Made by a program: the position numbers and the translations under genes. Shown in pieces: positions 36,237 through 46,172 of a stretch of DNA of 64,000 bases. Each line of letters starts with the position of its first letter. The stretch's first letter is position 1. This stretch comes from Leifsonia sp. AK011. GTDB taxonomy: Bacteria > Actinomycetota > Actinomycetes > Actinomycetales > Microbacteriaceae. A model generated the notes under the pieces. That model worked only from the letters and a program-made list of their open reading frames with translations, was not told where the DNA came from and did not search any database. The stretch lies in assembly GCF_013410945.1 (NCBI RefSeq), contig NZ_JACCCH010000001.1:248001-312000 (forward strand), given 5' to 3'.

Positions 36237-36965
36237 ATGAGTACACGAGTTGCCATCGTCACGGGAGGATCACGCGGGATCGGTCGAGCCGTCGCCCAGA
36301 GACTCGCCGCGGACGGATGCCGCGTGGTGGTCGCCTACGCGAGCAACGACGCCGAGGCATCCGCCACTGTGGAATCGATCGCCGCGGCAGGGGGTGAAGC
36401 GATCGCCGTCCGCACGGACGTCGCCGACGAGGGCGCAGTCGATGAACTCTTCGCCACGGCATCCGACCGGTTCGGTGGCGTGGACGTCGTCGTCAATGCC
36501 GCCGGTGTCATGAAGCTCTCCCCGATCGCCGACCTCGACCTCGACGACTTCGATCGGATGGTTCGCACCAACCTGCGCGGCACCGTCGTCGTGTCCCGTG
36601 CCGCTGCACGACACGTTCGCGCCGGAGGGGCCATCCTCAACTTCTCCACGAGCATCACCCGCACCTCCCTGGCCGCCTACGGCGCGTACGCGGCGACCAA
36701 GGCGGCCGTCGAAGCCCTCGGCCTCATCCTCGCCAGGGAACTCGCGGGCCGCGACATCACCGTGAACACGATCGCCCCCGGACCCACGGCGACGGAACTC
36801 TTCCTCACCGGCAAGGACAACGCGCTCATCGAGAGGCTGGCCGCAGCGAACCCCATGAACCGGCTGGGAAAGCCGGAGGACATCGCCGAGGTCGTCTCCG
36901 CGCTGGCGGGTGACGCACGATGGATCAACGGACAAGTGATCTTCGCCAACGGAGGTATGGCCTGA
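36237..36965 (+). CDS. SDR-family oxidoreductase (FabG-like)
   Basis: A 242-aa classical short-chain dehydrogenase. The cofactor motif is IVTGGSRGIGRAVAQRL, the structural motif is VVNAAGV in place of NNAG, and the active site has Ser in NFSTSITRTS and Tyr-Lys in YGAYAATKAA. It ends in the usual GQVIFANGGMA. The stop overlaps the next ATG (TGATG), making an operon controlled by the divergent TetR. It is not FabG itself, since it lacks fatty-acid synthesis neighbours. Confidence 0.92.
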   Translation: MSTRVAIVTGGSRGIGRAVAQRLAADGCRVVVAYASNDAEASATVESIAAAGGEAIAVRTDVADEGAVDELFATASDRFGGVDVVVNAAGVMKLSPIADLDLDDFDRMVRTNLRGTVVVSRAAARHVRAGGAILNFSTSITRTSLAAYGAYAATKAAVEALGLILARELAGRDITVNTIAPGPTATELFLTGKDNALIERLAAANPMNRLGKPEDIAEVVSALAGDARWINGQVIFANGGMA

Positions 36966-37288
36966 TGACCGAACTCGCAGCACCCATCGCACGCATGATC
37001 GCCGCGACCAATGCCGGCGACACCGAGGCGTTCCTCGACTGCTTCACCGACGACGCGTACCTCGAGGACTGGGGCCGCGGTTTCCATGGGCGGGAGGGCC
37101 TCGCATCGTGGAACCGCACCGACAACATCGGCAAGAACGCGCACTTCGAGACCCTCGGCGTCACGGGCGACGAAAGGCACCAGGTGGTCACCATCGTCGT
37201 CACCGGCGGCGGTTACAACGGCACGGGCCCGATCGAGTTCGAGGTGCGAGATGACCGCATTTCGCGCCTCATCATCGCTGCCGAGTAG
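36965..37288 (+). CDS. SnoaL/NTF2-like protein
   Basis: A 107-aa NTF2-fold protein beginning IARMIAATNAGDTEAFLDCF, with the family DDAYLEDWGRGFHGREGLASW segment. It is translated from an ATG overlapping the SDR stop. Together the pair resembles many TetR-SDR-SnoaL loci where the small protein may act as a cyclase or isomerase on the SDR product or substrate; the reaction is unknown. Confidence 0.85.
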   Translation: MTELAAPIARMIAATNAGDTEAFLDCFTDDAYLEDWGRGFHGREGLASWNRTDNIGKNAHFETLGVTGDERHQVVTIVVTGGGYNGTGPIEFEVRDDRISRLIIAAE

Positions 37289-37313
37289 CTCTCCACCTGC
37301 CAGACTGGTCGGC

Positions 37314-38987
<1,674 letters not shown>

Positions 38988-38993
38988 GTTTCA

Positions 38994-39130
38994 CGCTGGT
39001 TGAGGAGCGACCGCAGGTCGCGTCTCGAAACCGAGCCAACGTGGAGCGTCGGTGGGGTTTCGAGACGGCCGCTTCGCGACCCCCTCAACCAGCGGATGCC
39101 GTTCACGCTTCGCGACCTCCTCAACCAGCG
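38994..39130. repeat. GGTTGAG...CGAAACC palindrome plus a partial third arm
   Basis: An arm starting CGCTGGTTGAGGAGCG (38994-39032) is mirrored by GGTTTCGAGACGG...CTCAACCAGCG (39056-39094), with a few mismatches, and a third partial arm (CTTCGCGACCTCCTCAACC) ends at 39130. The element lies between convergent genes and nearly abuts the peptidase stop at 39135. Confidence 0.85.
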
Positions 39131-39134
39131 GATG

Positions 39135-39962
39135 CTAGTACGTCGGCGCCGGGGGCAGCCCGAAGAACTCCTCCATCGTCTTCACGCCGGTCGTGTACAT
39201 CTCGGTGGCGAGCTCCACACCCACGTAGCGCAGGTGGTACGGCTCGTACTCGTAGCCGGTGATGGGCGTCATGCCGTCCTGGTAGCGCACGATGAACCCG
39301 AAACGGTGCGCGTTCTCCGCGACCCACGCGGCGTGGGGGGTGTCGCCCCAGCACGGCTCGAGGGCGCAGCCCTGGTCGGGGAGCGCGTTGACGTCGATCG
39401 CGAGGCCGGTCTGGTGCTCGCTGTGTCCGGGGCGCGCGCTCGTGAGGTCCGCCGCCTCCTGGCCGAGTCTGGAGACCCACCCGGCGTACACGCCCTCCTG
39501 CACGCTGTAGCTGCGGTACGCACTCTGCGCCTGCAGCTCGAGGCCGGTCTCGGCGGTGATCGCGGCGAACATCTGGACCGCCGCATCCGCTGCCGCCTGT
39601 CGCAGATACGGCTCGTTCACGTACGGAACAGGCACGGGCACGATGTCCGGCGCCTCGTAGTCGATCACGGTGAGCGGGCGCTGCTTGTTGACGACGACCC
39701 AGTAGCTTGCGGGATCGTCGATCGACTGTGCGGACTTGTCGAAGCCCTCGGGGGTCGGCGTCGGGGTTGGGGTGGGCGTCGGCGTGGGAGTAGGAGTCGG
39801 CGTGGGGCTGGGCGTCGGCGCGGGCGGCGGTGCGGGCTGCAGCGCCACTACCGCGACCACGATCGCGATGATGGCGACGGCACCCGCGATGCTCGCCACA
39901 AGAATCGTTCGACGACGGCGAACCTGTCGCGACGGGCGATTGCGCGGGCGGAGTTCAGACAC
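39135..39962 (-). CDS. M15-family D-Ala-D-Ala carboxypeptidase (VanY-like)
   Basis: A 275-aa membrane-anchored wall enzyme that trims the terminal D-Ala of peptidoglycan stem peptides. A basic N-terminus starting MSELRPR, shared with the two LCP proteins, leads into one helix (about 21-41). A Pro-Thr linker of about 30 residues follows, then the M15 domain with zinc ligands in RPGHSEHQTGLAIDV and EPYHLRYVG. The PT linker is encoded by a 6-bp tandem repeat near 39762-39825. It starts with GTG 39962. Confidence 0.9.
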   Translation of the reverse strand: MSELRPRNRPSRQVRRRRTILVASIAGAVAIIAIVVAVVALQPAPPPAPTPSPTPTPTPTPTPTPTPTPTPEGFDKSAQSIDDPASYWVVVNKQRPLTVIDYEAPDIVPVPVPYVNEPYLRQAAADAAVQMFAAITAETGLELQAQSAYRSYSVQEGVYAGWVSRLGQEAADLTSARPGHSEHQTGLAIDVNALPDQGCALEPCWGDTPHAAWVAENAHRFGFIVRYQDGMTPITGYEYEPYHLRYVGVELATEMYTTGVKTMEEFFGLPPAPTY

Positions 39963-40002
39963 GCGTCGATCCTAGGCCGGGCCGCCCGGAGCGCAGAGAG
40001 CA

Positions 40003-40860
40003 CTACGCGATGCTCCAGATGTAGACCTGGGTCGAGTCGGTGCCCTGCTGGTCGAACGCCTCGTCGACCGAGCGGTACGTCGAGTTGACGTTGTGCCCCA
40101 CCATCTCGATGCCCGCGTCGTCACTGATGCGCGAGATCACCTGCGAATGGTCGAGCGATCCGTCACCGTCCCAATCGAAGACGATGACGTCGCCGACCTT
40201 GGCCCGATCGCGTTCGGAGTAGTCCAGCCTCACGGCGCCGTACTCGGGATGCTCAGCCAACCACTCGTCGAACGACGGCACGTGCACGAACGGGTCGGCC
40301 CACTCCTGCTGCGCGTCGTTGAACCACTCTGCCTGCGGCACCCAGCCGCGGGCAACGAGCGTCTGGCTCACGAAGTTCATGCAGTCCCCGCCCCACTCGT
40401 TGAAGTTGCCGAAGTAGGCGGTGTTGTAGTCGTCCCAGTGGCGGAAGGCGTACTCGAGCTGCCGGTCGACGGCGGTCGTGGTGACGTAGGTCCACTCGAG
40501 ATCGGATGCCACCGCGGCATCCCCCGCGAAGACCTCCACCTCGACGGTGCCCGCCTCGTAGTCGGCGGCGTTGGGAACCCGGAGGGTGATCGAGCCGTTC
40601 ACGACGCGGTCCAGGTCGGCAGCCACACCATCGATCTCGACGGATGTCACGGCCGTGAGCCCACTCCCTGTGATCGTCACCGTCTCCCCGCCGACCAGCG
40701 CGCCCTGCGTCGGTTCGAGTGCAGCAACGACGGGGGGCGCGGTCGCAGCAACGGCGCGCGGCGCGCGGTCCGGAGGTGTGATGAGCGCGTTGGCGGCGAG
40801 CAGCCCCGCAATGGCGGCAGCGGCGTACGCGGAGGGGAGGAGGGGCGCGAGAACCTGCAT
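40003..40860 (-). CDS. Exported IPT/TIG plus amidase_6 domain protein
   Basis: A 285-aa protein with an N-terminal hydrophobic segment (about 8-26), an IPT/TIG domain (about 44-125; PTQGALVGGETVTITGSGL) and a C-terminal putative amidase domain (about 130-285). The latter has the expected nucleophile in GGDCMNFVSQTL and the catalytic His in DHSQVIS. Such proteins are thought to act on cell-wall peptides, but direct activity has seldom been shown. It faces the M15 gene on the same strand 41 bases away. Confidence 0.82.
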   Translation of the reverse strand: MQVLAPLLPSAYAAAAIAGLLAANALITPPDRAPRAVAATAPPVVAALEPTQGALVGGETVTITGSGLTAVTSVEIDGVAADLDRVVNGSITLRVPNAADYEAGTVEVEVFAGDAAVASDLEWTYVTTTAVDRQLEYAFRHWDDYNTAYFGNFNEWGGDCMNFVSQTLVARGWVPQAEWFNDAQQEWADPFVHVPSFDEWLAEHPEYGAVRLDYSERDRAKVGDVIVFDWDGDGSLDHSQVISRISDDAGIEMVGHNVNSTYRSVDEAFDQQGTDSTQVYIWSIA

Positions 40861-40966
40861 CCCCCCTCACGCTACGGCGTCACCCTACGGACACGCTGTG
40901 GACGTTTACATGTTGCCTGCGCAGGGTGTAAGTTTGCAGTCTACGCAATCTTTCAGGAGTACATCT

Positions 40967-42775
40967 ATGTCCAGCACCACCTCGCGCGGCAAGCAGCAGG
41001 CCCAGGCCATCGCTGATGCCGGCGGCGTCATGACCCACCGGCAGATCCTGCTGGTGATCGCCGGGCTCATGGCCGGCATGTTCCTCTCGTCGCTCGACCA
41101 GACGATCGTCGGAACCTCCATGCGCACCATCGCCGACGACCTCGACGGCCTGAGCCTCCAGGCCTGGGTCACGACCGCGTACCTCATCACCTCGACCATC
41201 GCCACGCCCATCTACGGCAAGCTCAGCGACATCTTCGGCCGCCGGCCGCTCTTCATCATCGCGATCGTGATCTTCCTCGTCGGATCCATCGCGGCGGGCT
41301 TCGCTGGATCGATGTACCAGCTCGCGATCTTCCGTGCGCTGCAGGGGCTCGGTGCTGGCGGACTGCTCGCACTTCCGCTCGCGATCATGGGTGACATCCT
41401 CGCCCCGCGCGAGCGCGCGAAGTACCAGGGCTACTTCCTCGCCGTCTTCGGCATCTCGAGCGTCGTCGGCCCGCTCATCGGCGGCCTGCTCTCCGGAACG
41501 CCCGAGATCCTGTTCGTCACGGGATGGCGCTGGGTCTTCCTGATCAACCTGCCGATCGGCATCATCGCCCTCGCCGTCGTCACGCGGTTCCTGCACATCC
41601 CGCACACCCGCCGCAAAGTTCGGATCGACTGGTGGGGTGCCGCCACCGTCGTGCTCGCGCTCGTTCCGCTGCTGCTCGTGGCCGAGCAGGGTCGCGAGTG
41701 GGGCTGGGACTCGATCGGTGCCTTCGTCTGCTACGGCCTCGGCGCGATCGGTATCGCCGCGTTCATCCTCAGCGAGAAGCTCATGGGCGACGACGCGCTC
41801 ATCCCGCTCAAGCTCTTCAAGAACGCGACCTTCTCGATGGCGACCGTGCTCGGTGTGCTCGTCGGCTTCGGCATGTTCGGCGCGATGATGACCATCCCGC
41901 TCTACTACCAGCTCGTCTCCGGGGCGACCCCGACCGAGAGCGGCTTCCTCATGCTCCCGATGATCCTCGGCCTCATGATCTCCTCGATCGTGAGCGGCCA
42001 GATCATCTCGCGCACGGGCAAGTACGCGATCTTCCCCAAGACGGGCACGGCCCTCATGGTCGTCGGATTCTTCTGGCTCACCTTCCTCACGGTCGACAAG
42101 CCCGTGATCTGGATGATGATCGGAACCTTCTTCATCGGTCTCGGCCTCGGCCAGCTCATGCAGACGCTTACGATCGCGTCGCAGAACTCGGTCGGCCCAC
42201 GCGACATCGGCGTGGCCACGAGCTCGTCGACGTTCTTCCGCCAGATCGGTGGAACGCTGGGTGTCGCGGTGCTGTTCTCGGTGCTCTTCACGCGCATCCC
42301 GGAGACGATCGCCGCGGCCTTTGCGAGCGCGGGCGTCAAGAAGGATCTCGCCGCGGCCCTCGCCGACCCGAACGTCGTCGCGGACCCCGCTAACAAGGGC
42401 ATCCTCGATCTGCTGCAGCAGGGTCAGAACGGCGGCTCGCTCGGTGACTCGCTCAACGGGGACACGTCGTTCCTGAACGGGGCAGACCCGCGCCTGTCCG
42501 CCCCGTTCCTCGACGGCTTCAACAACGCGACGGTGACCGTGTACTGGGTTGCCCTCGCGGTCGTCGCCGTGGCCTTCATCCTGTCGTGGTTCCTCCGCCC
42601 CGCACCGCTTCGCCAGAAGTCGGCACTGCAAGAGGCTGCCGACGACGAGGCCGCCGTCCAGGCCGATCTCGCCGCCGCATCGACCGCCTCGCTCATCGCT
42701 CCGGTGGCCGCCGAGACGTCTGAAGCGGCGGGCGGTACGACCACCGCGACGGACTCGGCGGACTCGAAGCCGTAA
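40967..42775 (+). CDS. MFS multidrug exporter, DHA2 (EmrB-like) family
   Basis: A 602-aa transporter with about 14 helices. The DHA2 signature appears as LSSLDQTIVGTSMRTI (motif D1) and GKLSDIFGRRPLF (motif A). It exports drugs or toxic compounds using the proton gradient. The hydrophilic C-terminal 60 residues are Ala/Asp/Glu-rich. AGGAG precedes ATG 40967, and a CCTGCGCAGG palindrome with flanking TTACA/TGTAA lies at 40906-40931. A closely related copy follows at 42830. Confidence 0.92.
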   Translation: MSSTTSRGKQQAQAIADAGGVMTHRQILLVIAGLMAGMFLSSLDQTIVGTSMRTIADDLDGLSLQAWVTTAYLITSTIATPIYGKLSDIFGRRPLFIIAIVIFLVGSIAAGFAGSMYQLAIFRALQGLGAGGLLALPLAIMGDILAPRERAKYQGYFLAVFGISSVVGPLIGGLLSGTPEILFVTGWRWVFLINLPIGIIALAVVTRFLHIPHTRRKVRIDWWGAATVVLALVPLLLVAEQGREWGWDSIGAFVCYGLGAIGIAAFILSEKLMGDDALIPLKLFKNATFSMATVLGVLVGFGMFGAMMTIPLYYQLVSGATPTESGFLMLPMILGLMISSIVSGQIISRTGKYAIFPKTGTALMVVGFFWLTFLTVDKPVIWMMIGTFFIGLGLGQLMQTLTIASQNSVGPRDIGVATSSSTFFRQIGGTLGVAVLFSVLFTRIPETIAAAFASAGVKKDLAAALADPNVVADPANKGILDLLQQGQNGGSLGDSLNGDTSFLNGADPRLSAPFLDGFNNATVTVYWVALAVVAVAFILSWFLRPAPLRQKSALQEAADDEAAVQADLAAASTASLIAPVAAETSEAAGGTTTATDSADSKP

Positions 42776-42829
42776 CCCGCCCGGAACGGGGTACCTTGGC
42801 ACGACAACGACGTACCAGGGAGCAAGCCG

Positions 42830-44650
42830 ATGTCCAAGAGTTCTCAACGTAAGCAGCGCGCGTTGCGGCGGGGCGAGGGCAGCACCACGACGACCGAAAG
42901 GCGCGTGGATGCCACCCCCGCCGCCGCGCGCACAGCCGACGTGACGGGGGCTGCCGTGGCATCCGCGGCCCCCCTCATGACGCGCCGCCAGATCCTCCTC
43001 GTGATCGCGGGACTCATGGCCGGCGTGTTCCTGTCGTCCCTCGACCAGACGATCGTGAGCACGTCGATGCGCACGATCGCCGACGACCTCGACGGGCTGA
43101 GCCTGCAGGCCTGGGTCGCCACCGCGTACCTCATCACGTCGACGATCAGCACGCCGATCTACGGCAAGCTCAGCGACATCTTCGGTCGGCGCCTGCCGCT
43201 CATCTCCGCCATCCTGGTGTTCCTCGTCGGGTCGATCCTCGCGGGATTCGCTGGCTCGATGTACGACCTCGCGATCTTCCGCGCCATCCAGGGGCTCGGA
43301 GCGGGAGGCCTCATCGCGCTGCCGCTGGCGATCATGGGTGACCTGCTGCCGCCCCGTGAGCGCGCGAAGGCGCAGGGCTACTTCCTCGCCGTCTTCGGCC
43401 TCTCGAGCGTCGCGGGGCCGCTCCTCGGCGGCCTGTTCGCCGGCACGCCCGAGATCCTGGGTGTTGACGGCTGGCGCTGGGTGTTCCTGCTCAACCTGCC
43501 CGTGGGGCTCGTGGCTCTCGGGCTCGTGCTGCGGTTCCTTCACCTGCCCAAGACGCGGCGGCGCGTGCGCATCGACTGGCTGGGGGCCACCGCGGTCATC
43601 GTCGCCCTCGTCCCGCTCCTGCTGATCGCGGAGTCCGGTCGCGACTGGGGCTGGGCGTCCCCCGCCGCTCTCGCCTGCTACGCGCTCGGTGTTGTGGGCA
43701 TCATCGCCTTCATCCTCATCGAGAAGCGCATGGGCGACGACGCTCTCATCCCTCTGGGGCTGTTCCGCAACGACACCTTCAGGATGGCGACCATCCTCGG
43801 TGTCTTCGTCGGCTTCGGCATGTTCGGGTCGATGCTCACCGCCCCGCTGTACCTCCAGATCGTCAACGGCTCGAACCCCGTGGTGAGCGGCCTGCAGATG
43901 CTGCCGATGCTCATCGGCCTCATGACCGCCTCGATCGTCACCGGGCAGATTATCGGCCGCACGGGTCGCTACGGCATCTTCTTCCGGACGGGCACCGCCT
44001 CCCTCGCTCTCGGGTTCCTCTGGCTGACCTTCCTCACGGCAGACAAACCGGCGGCGTGGATGATGGTCGGCACGTTCATCATCGGCCTGGGTCTCGGCCA
44101 GCTCCTGCAGACCCTCACGATCGCGTCGCAGAACTCGGTGCGCGCCAGGGACCTCGGTGTTGCGACGAGTTCCTCGACCTTCTTCCGCTCCCTCGGCGGC
44201 ACGCTCGGCGTCTCGGTGATGTTCTCGATCCTGTTCACCAGGTTGCCCGGGGCGATCGAGGCGTTCGCCGACCAGCCGGCCAACAAGCGTGCCCTCCTGA
44301 ACGCCCTGTCGGAGGGTCAGGTGCGCACCAACCAGGCCAACGAGGCGATCATCGACATCCTCTCGGCCGGGGCGGACAGCAAGGCGGCCGAGGACGCCTT
44401 CGACAGCAGTTCGACGTTCCTCACCTACGCCGACGAGCGCCTCACCCTGCCCTTCCGTGAGGGCTTCAACGACGCCGCCGTGACGATGTACCTGGTCGGT
44501 CTCGGGGTCATGATCGTCGCCTTCGTGATCAGTTTCTTCATCAGGACGGCACCCCTCCGGGACAAGTCGGCGCTCGAGGAAGCTGCGGACGAGGCATCCG
44601 AAACGCCCGAAACCGGGGTTGTCGCGGAAGAAATTTCCGAGCGAATCTGA
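42830..44650 (+). CDS. MFS multidrug exporter, DHA2 family, paralogue
   Basis: A 606-aa transporter very similar to the upstream copy throughout its helices (LSSLDQTIVSTSMRTI, GKLSDIFGRRLPL), with a longer basic N-terminal tail (SSQRKQRALRRGEG). The pair is a tandem duplication separated by 54 bases. Its stop codon overlaps AGAGCGCTCT, the first of a series of palindromes preceding the sugar operon. No adjacent regulator is seen. Confidence 0.92.
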   Translation: MSKSSQRKQRALRRGEGSTTTTERRVDATPAAARTADVTGAAVASAAPLMTRRQILLVIAGLMAGVFLSSLDQTIVSTSMRTIADDLDGLSLQAWVATAYLITSTISTPIYGKLSDIFGRRLPLISAILVFLVGSILAGFAGSMYDLAIFRAIQGLGAGGLIALPLAIMGDLLPPRERAKAQGYFLAVFGLSSVAGPLLGGLFAGTPEILGVDGWRWVFLLNLPVGLVALGLVLRFLHLPKTRRRVRIDWLGATAVIVALVPLLLIAESGRDWGWASPAALACYALGVVGIIAFILIEKRMGDDALIPLGLFRNDTFRMATILGVFVGFGMFGSMLTAPLYLQIVNGSNPVVSGLQMLPMLIGLMTASIVTGQIIGRTGRYGIFFRTGTASLALGFLWLTFLTADKPAAWMMVGTFIIGLGLGQLLQTLTIASQNSVRARDLGVATSSSTFFRSLGGTLGVSVMFSILFTRLPGAIEAFADQPANKRALLNALSEGQVRTNQANEAIIDILSAGADSKAAEDAFDSSSTFLTYADERLTLPFREGFNDAAVTMYLVGLGVMIVAFVISFFIRTAPLRDKSALEEAADEASETPETGVVAEEISERI

Positions 44651-44688
44651 GAGCGCTCTGCCCCGGATTCCCGGGGTTGTTCCGGATG

Positions 44689-44700
44689 GCAAGCGCTTGC
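44689..44700. promoter_or_regulatory. Accessory GCAAGCGCTTGC palindrome
   Basis: A perfect 12-bp palindrome with the AGCGCT core typical of LacI-family operators, upstream of the main operator pair. An AGAGCGCTCT palindrome also sits at 44650-44659. Confidence 0.55.
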
Positions 44701-44704
44701 GCTC

Positions 44705-44720
44705 GTGGGAGCGCTCTCAC
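44705..44720. promoter_or_regulatory. LacI-type operator O1, upstream of the promoter
   Basis: GTGGGAGCGCTCTCAC is a 16-bp near-palindrome with one mismatched pair, matching the perfect copy at 44771. It lies eight bases before the -35 hexamer. Confidence 0.75.
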
Positions 44721-44727
44721 CCAGTAG

Positions 44728-44757
44728 TTGACAGGGTTTGAGACCCGTGCATAGTCT
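44728..44757 (+). promoter_or_regulatory. Promoter of the sugar ABC operon
   Basis: TTGACA (44728-44733) is followed after 18 bases by TAGTCT (44752-44757), an acceptable -35/-10 pair for a vegetative sigma factor. Palindromic operators lie on each side. Confidence 0.6.
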
Positions 44758-44770
44758 TGGCCGAAATCTC

Positions 44771-44786
44771 GTGGGAGCGCTCCCAC
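44771..44786. promoter_or_regulatory. LacI-type operator O2, downstream of the promoter
   Basis: GTGGGAGCGCTCCCAC is a perfect 16-bp palindrome, 66 bases centre-to-centre from O1. Two such sites about a promoter suggest DNA looping by the LacI regulator encoded at 49533. Confidence 0.8.
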
Positions 44787-44838
44787 GATGGTCCATCGTT
44801 GCACCCAACCCTTCAACCACGCACACAAAGGAGTGACC

Positions 44839-46092
44839 GTGAGAACCTCACGACGCACCGTGGCAGCAGCAGTCGCTGGCGCCGCAACCATCGCCCTCTT
44901 GGCAACCGGATGTGCCCCCAGCGGTGACGACTCCGCTGGCGGAACGACCGAACTGACCCTCGCGACCTTCAACGACTTCGGGTACACCGACGAGTTGCTG
45001 GCCGAGTTCACGGCGGAGACCGGAATCACGGTCATCCACAACAAGGCAGCGACGTCGAACGACGCTCGTGCCAACTACTTCCAGAAGCTCGGCAAGTCGG
45101 GCCTCGCCGACGTCGAGGCAGTCGAGATCGACTGGTTCACCGAGGCCATGCAGTACTCCGACCTGCTCGCCCCCGTGCCGGACGACCTCAAGGGCCGCTG
45201 GCTCGACTGGAAGGAAGCCGCCGCGACCGACGCCGACGGCAACCTGATCGCCTACGGCACCGACATCGGCCCGCAGGGCATCTGCTACCGCGGTGACCTG
45301 TTCGAGGCGGCAGGCCTGCCGAGCGACCGCGAGGCCGTCGCAGACCTCTTCCCGACCTGGGACGCCTTCTTCGAGGTCGGCGCGCAGTACACCGCGGCGA
45401 CCGGTAAGCCGTTCATCGACTCCGCCAACTCCGTGCTCCAGGGCATCGTGAACCAGCTCGAGTTCGCCTACGAGGAGCCGGACGGCACGATCATCGCCAC
45501 CGAGAACCCCGACATCAAGGACGCGTACACCACCGTCGTGGAGAAGGCGATTCCGATCTCGGCCTTCCCCGCCCAGTGGAGCGAGGACTGGAACGCCTCG
45601 ATGGCCAACGGCGAGTTCGCCGCCATGCTGTGCCCCGGCTGGATGCAGGGCATCATCTCGGGCAACGCACCCGACGTCACCGGCTGGGACATCGCCAACG
45701 CCTTCCCCGGCGGCGGCGGCAACTGGGGTGGTTCGTACCTGACCGTCCCCGCCAACGGCGCCAACGTCGAGGCAGCACAGCAGCTCGCTGACTGGCTCAC
45801 CTCGCCCGAGACGCAGATCAAGGCGTTCCTGAACGCCGGTACGTTCCCGAGCCAGCCCGACGCCTACACGGATGCCGCGCTCACCGGGTTCACCAACGAG
45901 TACTTCAACGACGCCCCCACCGGCGAGATCGGCATCGACCGCGCCGAGGCCGTGACCGTGTCGACCTTCAAGGGACCGAAGTACTTCCAGTTCCACGATG
46001 CACTCCAGAACGCGGTCACGCGTGTCTTCGACGGCCTCGAGTCGCCGGAGCAGTCCTGGGACACGTGGGTGACTGAGGTTTCGGCCTTCTAG
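44839..46092 (+). CDS. Sugar ABC transporter substrate-binding lipoprotein
   Basis: A 417-aa extracytoplasmic solute-binding protein of the carbohydrate uptake (CUT1) class. The signal peptide ends in a lipobox LATGC near residue 25. The mature part starts TELTLATFNDFGYTDELLAEF, as in sugar-binding proteins. GTG 44839 follows AAAGGAG; a longer in-frame ATG at 44788 would begin inside the operator and is rejected. The GH1 enzyme in the operon points to beta-glucosides or cello-oligosaccharides as cargo. Confidence 0.93.
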   Translation: MRTSRRTVAAAVAGAATIALLATGCAPSGDDSAGGTTELTLATFNDFGYTDELLAEFTAETGITVIHNKAATSNDARANYFQKLGKSGLADVEAVEIDWFTEAMQYSDLLAPVPDDLKGRWLDWKEAAATDADGNLIAYGTDIGPQGICYRGDLFEAAGLPSDREAVADLFPTWDAFFEVGAQYTAATGKPFIDSANSVLQGIVNQLEFAYEEPDGTIIATENPDIKDAYTTVVEKAIPISAFPAQWSEDWNASMANGEFAAMLCPGWMQGIISGNAPDVTGWDIANAFPGGGGNWGGSYLTVPANGANVEAAQQLADWLTSPETQIKAFLNAGTFPSQPDAYTDAALTGFTNEYFNDAPTGEIGIDRAEAVTVSTFKGPKYFQFHDALQNAVTRVFDGLESPEQSWDTWVTEVSAF

Positions 46093-46172
46093 TTCCCATC
46101 CCCCAGGGGGTGCGGGCGGCTGTCCCCGCTGCCCGCACCCCCTTCGTCCCCTCGCATCGACAGGAATCCCTT

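Noticed and set aside
39762-39825. A CRISPR-like or satellite array
   Set aside because: The 6-bp repetition encodes a Pro-Thr linker of the carboxypeptidase in frame; there are no spacers.
40880-44692. A 1270-codon open frame on the minus strand opposite the two DHA2 exporters
   Set aside because: It is the antisense shadow of GC-rich coding sequence. Its translation is rich in Arg, Glu, Asp and His with no domain or membrane segments, while the plus strand encodes clear transporters.
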